Positions 9,324 to 18,360 of a DNA stretch of 64,000 bases are shown here, one piece after another (positions within the stretch are counted from its first letter, which is position 1; every line of letters begins with the position of its first letter). Origin of the DNA: Cytophagales bacterium. GTDB taxonomy: Bacteria; Bacteroidota; Bacteroidia; Cytophagales; Cyclobacteriaceae. Below the pieces are notes generated by a model, which had not been told where the DNA came from, searched no databases, and was given only the letters and a program-made list of their open reading frames with translations. Where the stretch lies: assembly GCA_022360015.1 (NCBI GenBank), contig JAKSDQ010000248.1:62001-126000 (forward strand), read 5' to 3'. Both the position numbers and the translations under genes were made by a program.

Positions 9324-10730
9324 ATGGCAGACAAAAAGTACAGCGTTTTATACGTAGACGACGAACCTTCTAACCTACGGGCTTTTAAAGCCACGTTTAA
9401 ATGGGACTTTCATATATTCCTCGCTGAAACCGGATACGAAGGACTTGAAATACTCAGGGAGAACCAGGTTCAAGTAGTCATCGCAGATCAACGGATGCCC
9501 GAAATGACCGGTTTCGAATTTTTTAAAAAACTGGTGGCTGAATTTCCCGAACCCACAAGAATTATTTTAACGGGCTATTCGGACATGGGCGTGCTCATCA
9601 AAGCTATCAATGAATGCGGCATTTATCAATACCTTACCAAGCCATGGAATGAGAATGAGCTGAAGTATGTCCTTGAGCGGGCCTGCGAGATTTACCAGCT
9701 AAGAAAAGACAATAAAAAGCTTATTCATGATTTGAAAGTTGCCAATGATAAGTTAACCGAGGAAAATTTCTACCTGAAGGAAGAAATAAAGCTGGAGCAT
9801 GACTTTAACCACATTGTCACCAAAAGCCCACTGTTCAGGGAGGTATTGCAAAACGTTGAAAAAGTCGCCAATACCAAGACCAGCGTTCTGATCACCGGTG
9901 AATCAGGCACAGGAAAGGAATTACTGGCCAGGGCTTTACATAACATCAGTAACCGGAGTAAATGTCCATTGATCAAGGTTAACTGTGCTGCATTACCACG
10001 CGAATTGATTGAAAGTGAACTATTTGGTCACGAAAAAGGCGCTTTCACCGGCGCCATTTCAACGAGAAAAGGAAAATTCGAGCTCGCTGACAAAGGAACA
10101 ATTTTTCTGGACGAAATAGGGGAAATGCCCATTGAGTTACAGGCCAAATTGTTAAGGGTGTTGCAGGAATCCGAAATTCAGCGGTTAGGTAGCGATAAGA
10201 CCCACCCTATCGATGTGCGGGTGATCGCTGCTACCAACAGGCAACTCGAACAGGCTATCGCCAGAGGCGAGTTCCGGGAAGACCTTTATTATCGCCTTAA
10301 TGTCTTCCCCATCCACATTCCCCCCCTGAGAGAAAGGGCCGAAGACATTCCCATTCTTGTCAATTTCTTTTTGCAAAAACACGAACCTATCGTTGGCAGG
10401 TCAATCAATAAAATCCCTAAAAAAGTATTGAATAACCTGATAAATTATCATTGGCCGGGTAATGTCAGGGAACTGGAAAATGTGATAGAAAGATCCATGA
10501 TTCTAAGCACAGGTACCACGCTGCAGCTAATGCATCTGGAAAACAAAATGCCTACCATAAAAAATCAACCCGGCTTTCTGACCCTGGAAGAGGCCGAGAG
10601 GCAACATATTCTCAAAGCCCTTGAATTAACACGCTGGAAGGTGAGTGGGAAAAACGGGGCGGCAGAGTTGTTGAACATGAATCCCAAGACACTTTTTTTC
10701 AGGATGAATAAGCTGGGAATAAAAAAATAA
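9324..10730 (+). CDS. Sigma-54-dependent response regulator (NtrC family)
   Basis: The domains in order are: receiver (acidic pair VDDE at 11-14, phospho-Asp55 in VVIADQRMP, Lys in LTKPW), coiled linker, AAA+ domain with Walker A GESGTGKE (192-199), ESELFGHEKGAFTGA containing the sigma-54 contact GAFTGA (239-244), Walker B GTIFLDEIGEM, and a C-terminal Fis-type helix-turn-helix (KNGAAELLNMNPKTLFFRMNKLG). The length of 468 residues is normal. It lies 12 bp after the sensor kinase and is its evident partner. ATG 9324 is chosen over the adjacent TTG 9321. Its presence means sigma-54 promoters are expected in this genome. Confidence 0.95.
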   Translation: MADKKYSVLYVDDEPSNLRAFKATFKWDFHIFLAETGYEGLEILRENQVQVVIADQRMPEMTGFEFFKKLVAEFPEPTRIILTGYSDMGVLIKAINECGIYQYLTKPWNENELKYVLERACEIYQLRKDNKKLIHDLKVANDKLTEENFYLKEEIKLEHDFNHIVTKSPLFREVLQNVEKVANTKTSVLITGESGTGKELLARALHNISNRSKCPLIKVNCAALPRELIESELFGHEKGAFTGAISTRKGKFELADKGTIFLDEIGEMPIELQAKLLRVLQESEIQRLGSDKTHPIDVRVIAATNRQLEQAIARGEFREDLYYRLNVFPIHIPPLRERAEDIPILVNFFLQKHEPIVGRSINKIPKKVLNNLINYHWPGNVRELENVIERSMILSTGTTLQLMHLENKMPTIKNQPGFLTLEEAERQHILKALELTRWKVSGKNGAAELLNMNPKTLFFRMNKLGIKK

Positions 10731-10769
10731 TTTTCTCGTATAATAGAATATTTCTGATATATGAGAAAA
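10731..10769 (+). terminator. Hairpin after the response regulator gene
   Basis: TTTTCTCGTATA (10731-10742) and TATATGAGAAAA (10758-10769) pair over 12 bp with one mismatch, starting directly at the stop codon. There is no long U tract, so it may act as a weak terminator or mRNA-end stabiliser. Confidence 0.4.
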
Positions 10770-10882
10770 TTCTGATTGGGATTTTTTTGCAAGATTTTAT
10801 GTAAAATACTGAAAATCAAATCTTTGCTATTTAGAAAGCAGATTGGCATACCTTTTGGATAAAGATGAGCTAAAAATCTGTT

Positions 10883-11227
10883 TTGATTTCCTATTATCAC
10901 AAACTATCCAAAGACGATTTCAGCAAGAAAATCCGGGAACAGCAATCCCTGGCCTTATTTGAGTTTACAGTGGATTGGTTGGGAGGCAGTTACATCATCG
11001 ACCCGATCATCAAAAAACTGGCCAGGGACTATCGCAGGTACCTGGACTTTTATCAGATCAACCTGGAGTCAGATTCAGAGTTGATCAGGACTTATCAGTT
11101 AAATAAATTTCCAACCATACTATTTGTTAAAAGGGGTAAAATAGTCAATAAGATTGAAGGTATTACCTCTTCTGAAAAACTAATTGAAGACATCGAAAAA
11201 CTAATCGAGAATGACCCCATCAACTAA
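10883..11227 (+). CDS. Thioredoxin-fold protein lacking the active-site cysteines
   Basis: The 114 residues follow the thioredoxin fold: LALFEFTVDWLGGSYIIDPIIKKLA corresponds to the beta strand, active-site loop and helix, and NKFPTILFVKRGKIVNKIEGI contains the cis-Pro strand. The CGPC loop is replaced by LGGS and the protein has no cysteine at all, so it cannot be a disulfide reductase; a binding or chaperone role is possible. The start appears to be TTG (10883), as no ATG is in a suitable place. It overlaps the next gene (a Crp/Fnr regulator) by 17 bp, which points to translational coupling. Confidence 0.7.
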   Translation: MISYYHKLSKDDFSKKIREQQSLALFEFTVDWLGGSYIIDPIIKKLARDYRRYLDFYQINLESDSELIRTYQLNKFPTILFVKRGKIVNKIEGITSSEKLIEDIEKLIENDPIN

Positions 11228-11906
11228 AAAAGACCAGACAGCGGACCACCTGAGATACAATCCCCTGTTCCAGGATTTAACACCACCGCAATTTGATTTT
11301 ATATCGGAAAACCTGAAGTACCGGACTTATAAAAAAGGCGAAACCATCAGCCATTGCCGTGGACTGGTGCGATATACTTATTTTATCATTTCCGGTAAGA
11401 TCAAACTATGTGAGATAGACTGCGCAGGCAATGAGCTCATCAAAGATGTTTTAAAGGAAAATGATTTTTTTGGCGACCTGCTGCCCACACGAAATCATTT
11501 AAACTTTGAATATGTGGAAGTGATATCCGGCCGCGTACTTATTTGTAAAATTCCCTCCCTGGTGATCAATGATCTCATAAAGAATAACCCAAACTTTTCA
11601 TTGAAATTAAATACCGAGCTTTGGGAAAAGTATAGAAAAATTGAAAACAGATTCAAAAACGTAGCCTATCTCAAAGATGTGAAAACCCGTCTTATTAACT
11701 TTTTCAAAGACTGGGCTACCAGTGAAGGCGAGCAGATAGGAAGCACGGTTAAATTACAAAATTATCTGACCCATAAAGATATTGCCAGTCTTATTTGCAG
11801 TACCAGGGTCACCGTGACCAATATTCTTAACCAATTGCGGGAAGCAGGGGATATTAATTATTCGAAAGGACAGATTGAGATTGTGGACATCCACAACTTC
11901 GAATAA
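11211..11906 (+). CDS. Crp/Fnr family transcriptional regulator
   Basis: The N-terminal half is a cyclic-nucleotide-binding-like jelly roll (YKKGETISHCRG, YTYFIISGKIKLCEID, NDFFGDLL). A long dimer helix follows, then a winged HTH of the Crp type (LTHKDIASLICSTRVTVTNILNQLREAGDI, residues ~180-210). At 231 residues the length is standard. Cysteines at HCRG, KLCEID and LICS do not form the N-terminal cluster of true Fnr, so oxygen sensing by an iron-sulfur cluster is not supported. It is co-transcribed with the cysteine-less thioredoxin-fold gene. Confidence 0.88.
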   Translation: MTPSTKKDQTADHLRYNPLFQDLTPPQFDFISENLKYRTYKKGETISHCRGLVRYTYFIISGKIKLCEIDCAGNELIKDVLKENDFFGDLLPTRNHLNFEYVEVISGRVLICKIPSLVINDLIKNNPNFSLKLNTELWEKYRKIENRFKNVAYLKDVKTRLINFFKDWATSEGEQIGSTVKLQNYLTHKDIASLICSTRVTVTNILNQLREAGDINYSKGQIEIVDIHNFE

Positions 11907-12040
11907 GTCATCTTCAAACCATTGCAGGGACAGGACATTTTGTCTTTGCTACCTTGTCTCTTATTGAATGTAATGATTCTTTAACCGGATACGTGAAAAT
12001 TTACTGATCGACCATCTTACTATTCAAAAATCATAACCAG

Positions 12041-13573
12041 ATGAACTACGACTTTATCATTATCGGCACCGGGGCGGGAGGTGGCACACTCGCCTGCAAA
12101 CTTGCCTCCTCAGGGAAGAAGATATTAATCCTTGAAAGGGGCGGCTTCCTTCCCAGGGAAGAGGATAACTGGAGTACCAGAGCGGTCTTTACCGAAGCCA
12201 AATACAAGGCCAGGGAAACCTGGCTTGACGCGAAAGGAAAAGAATTTCATCCCGGAATTCATTATTATGTGGGTGGCAACACAAAAGTATACGGGGCAGC
12301 CTTGTTGAGATTTCGAAAAGAAGACTTTGGCGAAATCAAACATCATGGGGGCCTTTCCCCTGCATGGCCCATTGTTTATGAAGACCTGGAACCTTATTAT
12401 TGCCAGGCTGAAAAACTGTACCACGTTCACGGATCAAGAGGAATCGATCCTACAGAACCCCCAGCCAGCGAACCATATGCCTACGATCCCCTGCCACATG
12501 AACCTCGTATTCAGGAGTTATACGATGATTTTCAAAAAGCAGGGCTGCATCCTTTCCCCTTACCGGTAGGTGTGCAATTACCCGATGAAAGTTCCGGAGG
12601 GCAGGCCCCGTTTGTCATGGGGTCTTTCGATGGCTTTCCCGATCCCACGGAATCAAAAGCCGATGCCCATGTCATCGGCATTAAACCGGCCCTTCAACAT
12701 AGGAATGTAACATTGTTAACAGACTGCTTGGTTGAAAAACTGGTGACTGATGATTCAGGAAAAACGATTAAAGAAGTTCATACCTCAGGAAACGGGGAAA
12801 AACAAATTTTCACTGCCGGCAAAGTGATTGTTTCCTGTGGTGCCATTAATTCTGCCGCCCTGCTACTCCGTTCAGCCAATGATAAACATCCGGATGGACT
12901 GGCCAATAGTTCTGGCGTAGTGGGCAGATACTATATGTGCCATAACAACTCAGCCATGCTGGCCATTTCAAAAAAACCTAACCCAACCCGGTTTGGTAAA
13001 ACCTTTGCAATAAATGACTATTATTTCAGAAGCGACGATTGGGACTATCCCCTGGGCCACATTCAAATGCTGGGAAAATCCAACGCCGAAATGCTTAAGG
13101 GCGATGCCCCGGCGATTGCTCCGAACATGGCATTGGATTACATGGCCAAACACGCCGTCGACTTTTGGCTTACTTCAGAAGATTTGCCTGATCCGGATAA
13201 TCGTGTCATGGTGAATAAAAATGGTCAGTTGCAGTTGTTTTATAAAGAAAACAATCTGGAAGGCCATAAACGGCTAATGGGCAAACTGAAAAAGCTGTTG
13301 AAACACCTGGGCTGTGAAGAGCAATTGTTTTCCCAATCTATTTATTTAGGCAAAAAAATTCCATTGGCAGGAACAGCCCATCAATGTGGAACGGTAAGGT
13401 TTGGAAACGACCCTGCCACCTCGGCTTTGGATATAAACTGCAAAGCCCACGACCTGGATAACCTGTATGTGGTAGATGGCAGCTTCTTCGTTTCAAGCTC
13501 AGCAGTGAACCCTGGCTTAACCATTATAGCCAATGCCCTCAGGGTTGGTGACCATCTTCTGGAAAATAGCTGA
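12041..13573 (+). CDS. GMC family FAD-dependent oxidoreductase
   Basis: The N-terminal FAD-binding Rossmann motif (DFIIIGTGAGGGTLACKLA, then LERG) is followed by YYVGGNTKVYGAALLRFRKED, the substrate domain, and the GMC C-terminal region with AGTAHQCGTVRFG and VVDGSFFVSSSAVNPGLTIIANALR. At 510 residues it fits the choline/glucose dehydrogenase-like subgroup. No signal peptide is seen. It opens a same-strand run of ten genes for carbohydrate processing, so oxidation of a sugar or alcohol is likely; the substrate is not known. Confidence 0.9.
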   Translation: MNYDFIIIGTGAGGGTLACKLASSGKKILILERGGFLPREEDNWSTRAVFTEAKYKARETWLDAKGKEFHPGIHYYVGGNTKVYGAALLRFRKEDFGEIKHHGGLSPAWPIVYEDLEPYYCQAEKLYHVHGSRGIDPTEPPASEPYAYDPLPHEPRIQELYDDFQKAGLHPFPLPVGVQLPDESSGGQAPFVMGSFDGFPDPTESKADAHVIGIKPALQHRNVTLLTDCLVEKLVTDDSGKTIKEVHTSGNGEKQIFTAGKVIVSCGAINSAALLLRSANDKHPDGLANSSGVVGRYYMCHNNSAMLAISKKPNPTRFGKTFAINDYYFRSDDWDYPLGHIQMLGKSNAEMLKGDAPAIAPNMALDYMAKHAVDFWLTSEDLPDPDNRVMVNKNGQLQLFYKENNLEGHKRLMGKLKKLLKHLGCEEQLFSQSIYLGKKIPLAGTAHQCGTVRFGNDPATSALDINCKAHDLDNLYVVDGSFFVSSSAVNPGLTIIANALRVGDHLLENS

Positions 13574-13600
13574 TAATCGATGAGGCGTATCGTAAACAAA

Positions 13601-13665
13601 CTTCGTGTCTTTGTGCCTTTGTGGTTAACCTTTCTTCTCCACAAAGACACGGAGGCACAAAGGGC
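13601..13665. repeat. Dispersed GTGCCT-rich repeat, copy A (inverted arrangement)
   Basis: The left arm CTTTGTGCCTTTGTGG and the right arm, which in reverse complement reads TTTGTGCCTCCGTGTCTTTG, form an imperfect inverted repeat. Related copies lie at 39833-39892, 58369-58432 and 63120-63155. All sit in or at the edge of intergenic DNA. Confidence 0.75.
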
Positions 13666-13741
13666 ACCAAGCCTAACCCGGCACAAGCGGGACGCTGGCG
13701 CCAGGCGGGGGAGCCGGGACATCCGGTTTGTCGGAGAAAAA

Positions 13742-14731
13742 ATGATGCTGTACCTCCTGCTGGTCCTGGGCATGCAAGCCAATGTACTGGCCCAGAAAGT
13801 AGAAGAAGTCGGCATGGTCTCTATGACAGTCGCCGATTTGAGTCAATCCACCCGGTTCTTTGAGGAAGTCTTAAATTTCAAAAAAATCTTTGAAACAATC
13901 GAACATGGCAAAGCGCTCGATCAACTGTTTGGAATGGACAATGTAAGAATCAGAAAGGCACATCTGACCCTGGGCGAAGAAAAAATAGCGCTGATACAAT
14001 TCATGGCACCGGAAGGTGGCAGAAAAATTCCTATGGATTCAAAAAGCAATGACCTGTGGTTTCATCACATTGCCATTGTGGTGAGCGATATGGATAGGGC
14101 CTATGCGCGACTGAGGCAACACCACGTAAAGCACGTTTCCACGTCACCACAAACTTTGCCCGATTACATCCCCGCCGCGGCCGGGATCAGCGCATTTTAT
14201 TTCCGGGATCCGGATGACCACAACCTGGAGATCATTTATTTTCCGGCAGGCAAAGGAAATCCACGCTGGCAGACCACAGGAGCTCAGTTATTGCTTGGCA
14301 TTGATCATACCGCCTTTGCAGTGGCCAATACGCAGGAGTCCTTGATCTTCTACCGCGATATCCTCGGCATGCAGGTGGGCGGTCAAAGTGAAAATTATGG
14401 CCCCGAACAGGAACACCTGAACCAGGTTTTCGGAGCCCGGCTGCTCATTACCGGACTGCATGGAGATAAAGGCATGGGCCTGGAATTTTTAAATTACCTG
14501 GCTCCTCCCGGTGGGAGGCCCTATCCTGAAAATTCCAAGCCAAATGATTTATGGCACTGGCATACTGAATTGAAAGTACAGCATATTGAGCAAGTGTATC
14601 AAAAATTACAAAAAGCCGGGGCAGCATTTATTTCAAACCGGATTGTGAACTTGCAAAAATATCACTTTAACGCAAAAAGTGGATTTCTGGTCAGAGATCC
14701 CAATGGTCATGCGTTGCTAATTACGGAGTGA
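13742..14731 (+). CDS. Secreted protein with two VOC (glyoxalase-like) domains
   Basis: Two tandem vicinal-oxygen-chelate modules are visible: residues ~20-180 (VGMVSMTVADLSQSTRFFEEVLNF .. FYFRDPDDHNLEII) and ~190-329 (IDHTAFAVANTQESLIFYRDILGM .. FLVRDPNGHALLI). Family members bind a divalent metal and act as dioxygenases, isomerases or lyases; the reaction here is unknown. The start at 13742 gives a signal peptide (MMLYLLLVLGMQANVLAQ). The longer open frame from 13580 translates the dispersed repeat and is not believed. It sits between the GMC oxidoreductase and the YHS gene. Confidence 0.82.
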   Translation: MMLYLLLVLGMQANVLAQKVEEVGMVSMTVADLSQSTRFFEEVLNFKKIFETIEHGKALDQLFGMDNVRIRKAHLTLGEEKIALIQFMAPEGGRKIPMDSKSNDLWFHHIAIVVSDMDRAYARLRQHHVKHVSTSPQTLPDYIPAAAGISAFYFRDPDDHNLEIIYFPAGKGNPRWQTTGAQLLLGIDHTAFAVANTQESLIFYRDILGMQVGGQSENYGPEQEHLNQVFGARLLITGLHGDKGMGLEFLNYLAPPGGRPYPENSKPNDLWHWHTELKVQHIEQVYQKLQKAGAAFISNRIVNLQKYHFNAKSGFLVRDPNGHALLITE

Positions 14732-14791
14732 TGTATTTTATACAACAGACGTAAATCCCACTTATACTTTTATTTGCCCTTAAAAAACCCT

Positions 14792-15262
14792 ATGAAAATG
14801 TTAAGTATATTATTGCTCGTTTTGACCGTCAACCTGAATACTTTCAACCAAACAAAAGAGTATTCACTGGTCAATGTAAACCAACAAGGTGTCATGCTGA
14901 ATGGCTATGATGTGGTAGCTTATTTCACCGAAAACAAACCTGTTAAAGGTACAAGCACCTACGCATCTTTTTACCAGCACGCCACCTATCATTTCACTTC
15001 CATAACAAACAAGCAATTGTTTGATGGAAACCCTGACAAATATACACCAAAGTATGGCGGCTATTGTGCCGTGGCAGCGGCTTTCAATAAGATGGAGGAA
15101 ATTGAAATTGACAAATTCCAAATCTACCAGGGCCACCTTTATATGAATAGAAATGCTAAAGCGGTATCCGTATGGAATGAAAATCCTGCCGGTATTGTCA
15201 AAAAGGCGGAAAAAAACTGGCCTAAGCTCAAAAAAAAGTATGGAAAACTAATCACAAATTAA
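14792..15262 (+). CDS. Secreted YHS-domain protein
   Basis: The 156-residue protein has a signal peptide (MKMLSILLLVLTVNLNTFNQ) and a YHS-like core: GVMLNGYDVVAYFTENKPVKGT, FTSITNKQLFDGNPDKYTPKYGGYCAVAAA. This is the form seen in many periplasmic YHS proteins, which are thought to bind metal. Only one cysteine lies in the core. It ends 6 bp before the GlcG-like gene. ATG 14792 is chosen because it begins the signal peptide; TTG 14774 would add six residues. Confidence 0.82.
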   Translation: MKMLSILLLVLTVNLNTFNQTKEYSLVNVNQQGVMLNGYDVVAYFTENKPVKGTSTYASFYQHATYHFTSITNKQLFDGNPDKYTPKYGGYCAVAAAFNKMEEIEIDKFQIYQGHLYMNRNAKAVSVWNENPAGIVKKAEKNWPKLKKKYGKLITN

Positions 15263-15268
15263 AAAACC

Positions 15269-15736
15269 ATGAAAAAAATATTGATATTGTTAATGTTAAC
15301 AGCCACGGCTTTCACGGCAAAAGCCCAGGTCAATCAGACTTACGAAATCACTTTGGAAGGGGCAAAAAAAATAATGACTGAAGCCATCAGATATGCAAAA
15401 AACAACAATGCTCCCGGAGGTGCCATTGCCATTGTCGACCGGGGCGGTCACGTGGTTTTGTTGGAAAGAATGACCGGAACCTTTCCCGCAGCGTCAGAAG
15501 TATCCATTGGTAAAGCACGCACCGCAGCCATGTTTCGGTTTGAATCCAAAAAACTTGAAGATGCCATTATCAATGGAAGGGGATCCCTGGTAACCGTAGG
15601 TCACAATATGCTGAGAGGAGGGGTGCCCATCATTTACAAGGACCAGGTAATCGGGGGTATAGGCGTTAGTGGGGCGGCCAGTGCCGATCAGGATGTTGAA
15701 ATAGCTGTGGCAGGATTAAAGGTTAATTTTCAGTAG
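15269..15736 (+). CDS. GlcG/HbpS family protein, secreted
   Basis: After a signal peptide (MKKILILLMLTATAFTAKAQ) come the features of the GlcG/HbpS (DUF336) family: ALEGAKKIMTEAIRYAKNN-like first helix, GGAIAIVDRGGHVVLLERM, FPAASEVSIGKARTAAMFR, and a glycine-rich tail VIGGIGVSGAASADQDVEIA. Members bind haem or small ligands, and some are linked to glycolate or sugar-oxidation loci. At 155 residues the length is typical. It is tightly spaced with the YHS gene. Confidence 0.85.
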   Translation: MKKILILLMLTATAFTAKAQVNQTYEITLEGAKKIMTEAIRYAKNNNAPGGAIAIVDRGGHVVLLERMTGTFPAASEVSIGKARTAAMFRFESKKLEDAIINGRGSLVTVGHNMLRGGVPIIYKDQVIGGIGVSGAASADQDVEIAVAGLKVNFQ

Positions 15737-15830
15737 TTCACCTATGAGTATTGGCATGAGGCATCGGTTAAGCGTGCTATTTACGTTTAGTCTTGCCGGG
15801 TGATCTATAGCCCAATCAAATTTAAAACAA

Positions 15831-17474
15831 ATGAAATACCTGGTAATAATTAGAATAATTACGCTTCCGCTTTTTGCCCATACCCAGGAATCCGTAGAGC
15901 TATCGATGGGTACGCCTGAGGCTATTGTCGATCTTCGATCGGCAGAAGGCGTAAAACTGGTTGAAGCAGTATGGAAATTTCTTCCGGCAGAAGTAGTAAC
16001 TGCAGACTTCAAGGCCCCTGGGCCACAGGGAAAAGATATGCAGTACCTGTATCCTACCGGCAAAAAAATCAAAACCAAGGACATTCATCCAAAAGCCGGA
16101 GCTATTGACTTTGATGACAGCCAATGGGAAACACTGGACCCGGGTACGCTGGAAAAAAGAAGAGGAAGTGGCCTGTTTTCGCTCGTCTGGTACAGGATAA
16201 AGGTTAAAATTCCACCAAAAATCCTAGATTTTAACACCCGGAATTCCAGGGTGTTTTTTGAAATTGTAGTGGACGACTATGCGGAAATTTGGGTTAACGG
16301 ACGTTTAAATAAAGCCTTTGGCCAGTCCGGAGGGAAAGTTGTGAAAGGATTTAATGCCAGAAACAGGGTTTTATTGACCGAACATGCCAAAGTGGGCGAG
16401 GAATTTCAAATCGCTGTTCTGGGCATCAACGGTCCTATGGCTGACCCACCTTCCAATTACATCTGGTTACGTTCGGCAACACTGGATTTTTATAGTAAAA
16501 AGCCCGTGCATGCCGGTTGGGAAAACCTCGGAAGCATAGCCAGGGTAAATCCGGAAATCGACAACATTTTAGATAAAAACGCTAAAATCCAAAAGTTAGC
16601 CACCGGATTTCAGTTCACCGAAGGCCCGGTATGGCATCCGGAAGGTTATTTGCTTTTCAGCGACCCCAATACCAACGTAATATACCGGTATGACAATGCT
16701 ACAGGCAATGTGTCGGTTTACATCACCAAATCCGGTTATACAGGCTTTGACATAGGCAAAATCAGGCAACCGGGATCAAACGGATTGGCGATTGACAATG
16801 AGGGCAGACTGATTGTTTGCCAACATGGAAACAGAAGGGTAATAAGACATGAAAAAAAAGGACCTGTGACAGTACTGGCAGACTCATATGACCAGAAAAG
16901 ATTAAACAGCCCCAACGACCTGGTTGTCAGGTCTGATGGCGCCATATATTTCACCGATCCACCTTACGGATTAGAAAAATTTTATGAAGATCCGCAAAAA
17001 GAGCAACCGGATCAGGCTGTATATTGTATTATAAATAACAAGGTGCTGAAAGTGGCCGCTGATTTGGGCGGGCCCAACGGCATTGCTTTTTCCCCTGATG
17101 AAAAATATCTGTATGTAAGCAACTGGGACATTCGTAACGTGCACAACACCAAATCAATTTGGAAATATTCGGTGCGGCAAAACGGATCATTAACTGATGG
17201 AAAAGAGTTTTTTAACATGAATTTAACAGATGACAATGAAGCATTGGACGGCCTAAAGGTTGATCACGAAGGAAATATTTATGTCTCTGCCCCCGGGGGT
17301 GTCTGGATAATATCACCCGAAGGGAAATACCTGGGTAAAATTATAGCCCCGGAAAGACCGGCTAACATGGCTTGGGGTGATGATGGAAAATCATTATATC
17401 TGACTGCCCATTCCAGCCTGTACCGTATCAGAACAAAAATCGGCGGAAAAATGGCCGTTCACACAAAACAATAA
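15831..17474 (+). CDS. SMP-30/gluconolactonase-like protein with N-terminal jelly-roll domain
   Basis: Residues ~1-20 look like a signal peptide. Residues ~25-225 form a galactose-binding-like beta domain (VWYRIKVKIPPKI, VFFEIVVDDYAEIWVNGRL). Residues ~240-540 are an SMP-30/gluconolactonase six-bladed propeller: FTEGPVWHPEGYLLFSDPNTN, GSNGLAIDNEGRLIVCQHGNRRV, SPNDLVVRSDGAIYFTDPPYGL, GPNGIAFSPDEKYLYVSN. The Glu, Asn and Asp metal ligands of the family are in place. It probably hydrolyses a sugar lactone outside the cytoplasm. The next gene is a glucose-1-dehydrogenase-like SDR, consistent with sugar to lactone to acid, although the two enzymes may act in different compartments. Confidence 0.85.
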   Translation: MKYLVIIRIITLPLFAHTQESVELSMGTPEAIVDLRSAEGVKLVEAVWKFLPAEVVTADFKAPGPQGKDMQYLYPTGKKIKTKDIHPKAGAIDFDDSQWETLDPGTLEKRRGSGLFSLVWYRIKVKIPPKILDFNTRNSRVFFEIVVDDYAEIWVNGRLNKAFGQSGGKVVKGFNARNRVLLTEHAKVGEEFQIAVLGINGPMADPPSNYIWLRSATLDFYSKKPVHAGWENLGSIARVNPEIDNILDKNAKIQKLATGFQFTEGPVWHPEGYLLFSDPNTNVIYRYDNATGNVSVYITKSGYTGFDIGKIRQPGSNGLAIDNEGRLIVCQHGNRRVIRHEKKGPVTVLADSYDQKRLNSPNDLVVRSDGAIYFTDPPYGLEKFYEDPQKEQPDQAVYCIINNKVLKVAADLGGPNGIAFSPDEKYLYVSNWDIRNVHNTKSIWKYSVRQNGSLTDGKEFFNMNLTDDNEALDGLKVDHEGNIYVSAPGGVWIISPEGKYLGKIIAPERPANMAWGDDGKSLYLTAHSSLYRIRTKIGGKMAVHTKQ

Positions 17475-17509
17475 TTACTGATTATCAATAAATTAACTAA
17501 CACCTAAAT

Positions 17510-18331
17510 ATGTACCAAAAACCCAACGACAGGTTAAAAGGCCAAACTGCCATTGTAACCGGTGCCAACTCGGGAATCGGAGAGGCTGTCGCCATGGCCC
17601 TGGGTAAAGACGGAGCCAATGTAGTGGTTAACTATGTTTCAAACCCCGAGTCTGCTGAAGAGGTGGCGCATAATATTTGCCAGCATGAACTTTGCGGAAC
17701 CGGTATAGCCATAAAAGCCGATGTGAGCAAGGAAGAAGCGGTACAGGCCATGTTCAGGCAAACCATCGATCAGTTTGGCACCGTCGATATTTGCGTAGCC
17801 AATGCTGGCATTCAACGTGATTTTGCTTTGCATGAAATGCCCCTCCAAGAGTGGCAACTGGTATTGGATGTAAACCTGACCGGGCAGTTTCTTTGTGCCA
17901 GGGAGGCCATTCGCGAGTTTTTAAGGCGGGGGCTGAAAGAGGACGTATCCTGTTCCATGGGCAAGATCATTCATATGAGCTCGGTGCATGAAATCATACC
18001 CTGGGCCGGCCACGCCAACTATGCCGCTTCCAAAGGCGCCGTGGTGATGTTGATGCAAACCATCGCCCAGGAATATGGGCCCCAAAAAATCAGAGCCAAC
18101 AGCATTGCTCCGGGAGCTATACAAACCCCCATCAACAAAGATGCTTGGGAAACACCCGAAGCACTTGAAAAGCTCCATGAGCTGATCCCTTACAAAAGAA
18201 TCGGTGTACCTTCCGATATCGGAGCGGCCGCTGCATGGCTCGCCTCAGATGAGTCGGACTATATTAACGGAACAACCATTTTCGTAGATGGTGCAATGAC
18301 CTGTTATCCGGGTTTTACGACCAATGGCTAA
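17510..18331 (+). CDS. SDR family oxidoreductase, glucose 1-dehydrogenase-like
   Basis: Classical short-chain dehydrogenase: cofactor motif TGANSGIGEAVA (residues ~19-30), NAG in VANAGIQRD, catalytic Ser in HMSSVHE, YAASKG (Tyr and Lys), and a C-terminal IFVDGAMT strand. Overall it resembles Bacillus glucose 1-dehydrogenase, including IAPGAIQTPIN and the IGVPSDIGAAAAWLASDESDYING stretch, so NAD(P)-dependent oxidation of glucose to the lactone is a reasonable guess. Lies 35 bp after the lactonase-like gene and 29 bp before the glucosidase. Confidence 0.88.
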   Translation: MYQKPNDRLKGQTAIVTGANSGIGEAVAMALGKDGANVVVNYVSNPESAEEVAHNICQHELCGTGIAIKADVSKEEAVQAMFRQTIDQFGTVDICVANAGIQRDFALHEMPLQEWQLVLDVNLTGQFLCAREAIREFLRRGLKEDVSCSMGKIIHMSSVHEIIPWAGHANYAASKGAVVMLMQTIAQEYGPQKIRANSIAPGAIQTPINKDAWETPEALEKLHELIPYKRIGVPSDIGAAAAWLASDESDYINGTTIFVDGAMTCYPGFTTNG

Positions 18332-18360
18332 AGTTTTATCAAATTCCAACCGAGTTTTCC

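Noticed and set aside
13601-13665. Dispersed inverted repeat as an insertion sequence
   Set aside because: No transposase gene and no target duplication seen; more like a short non-autonomous repeat.
13580-13741. N-terminal extension of the VOC protein
   Set aside because: The extension translates a dispersed repeat, while the signal peptide begins at 13742.
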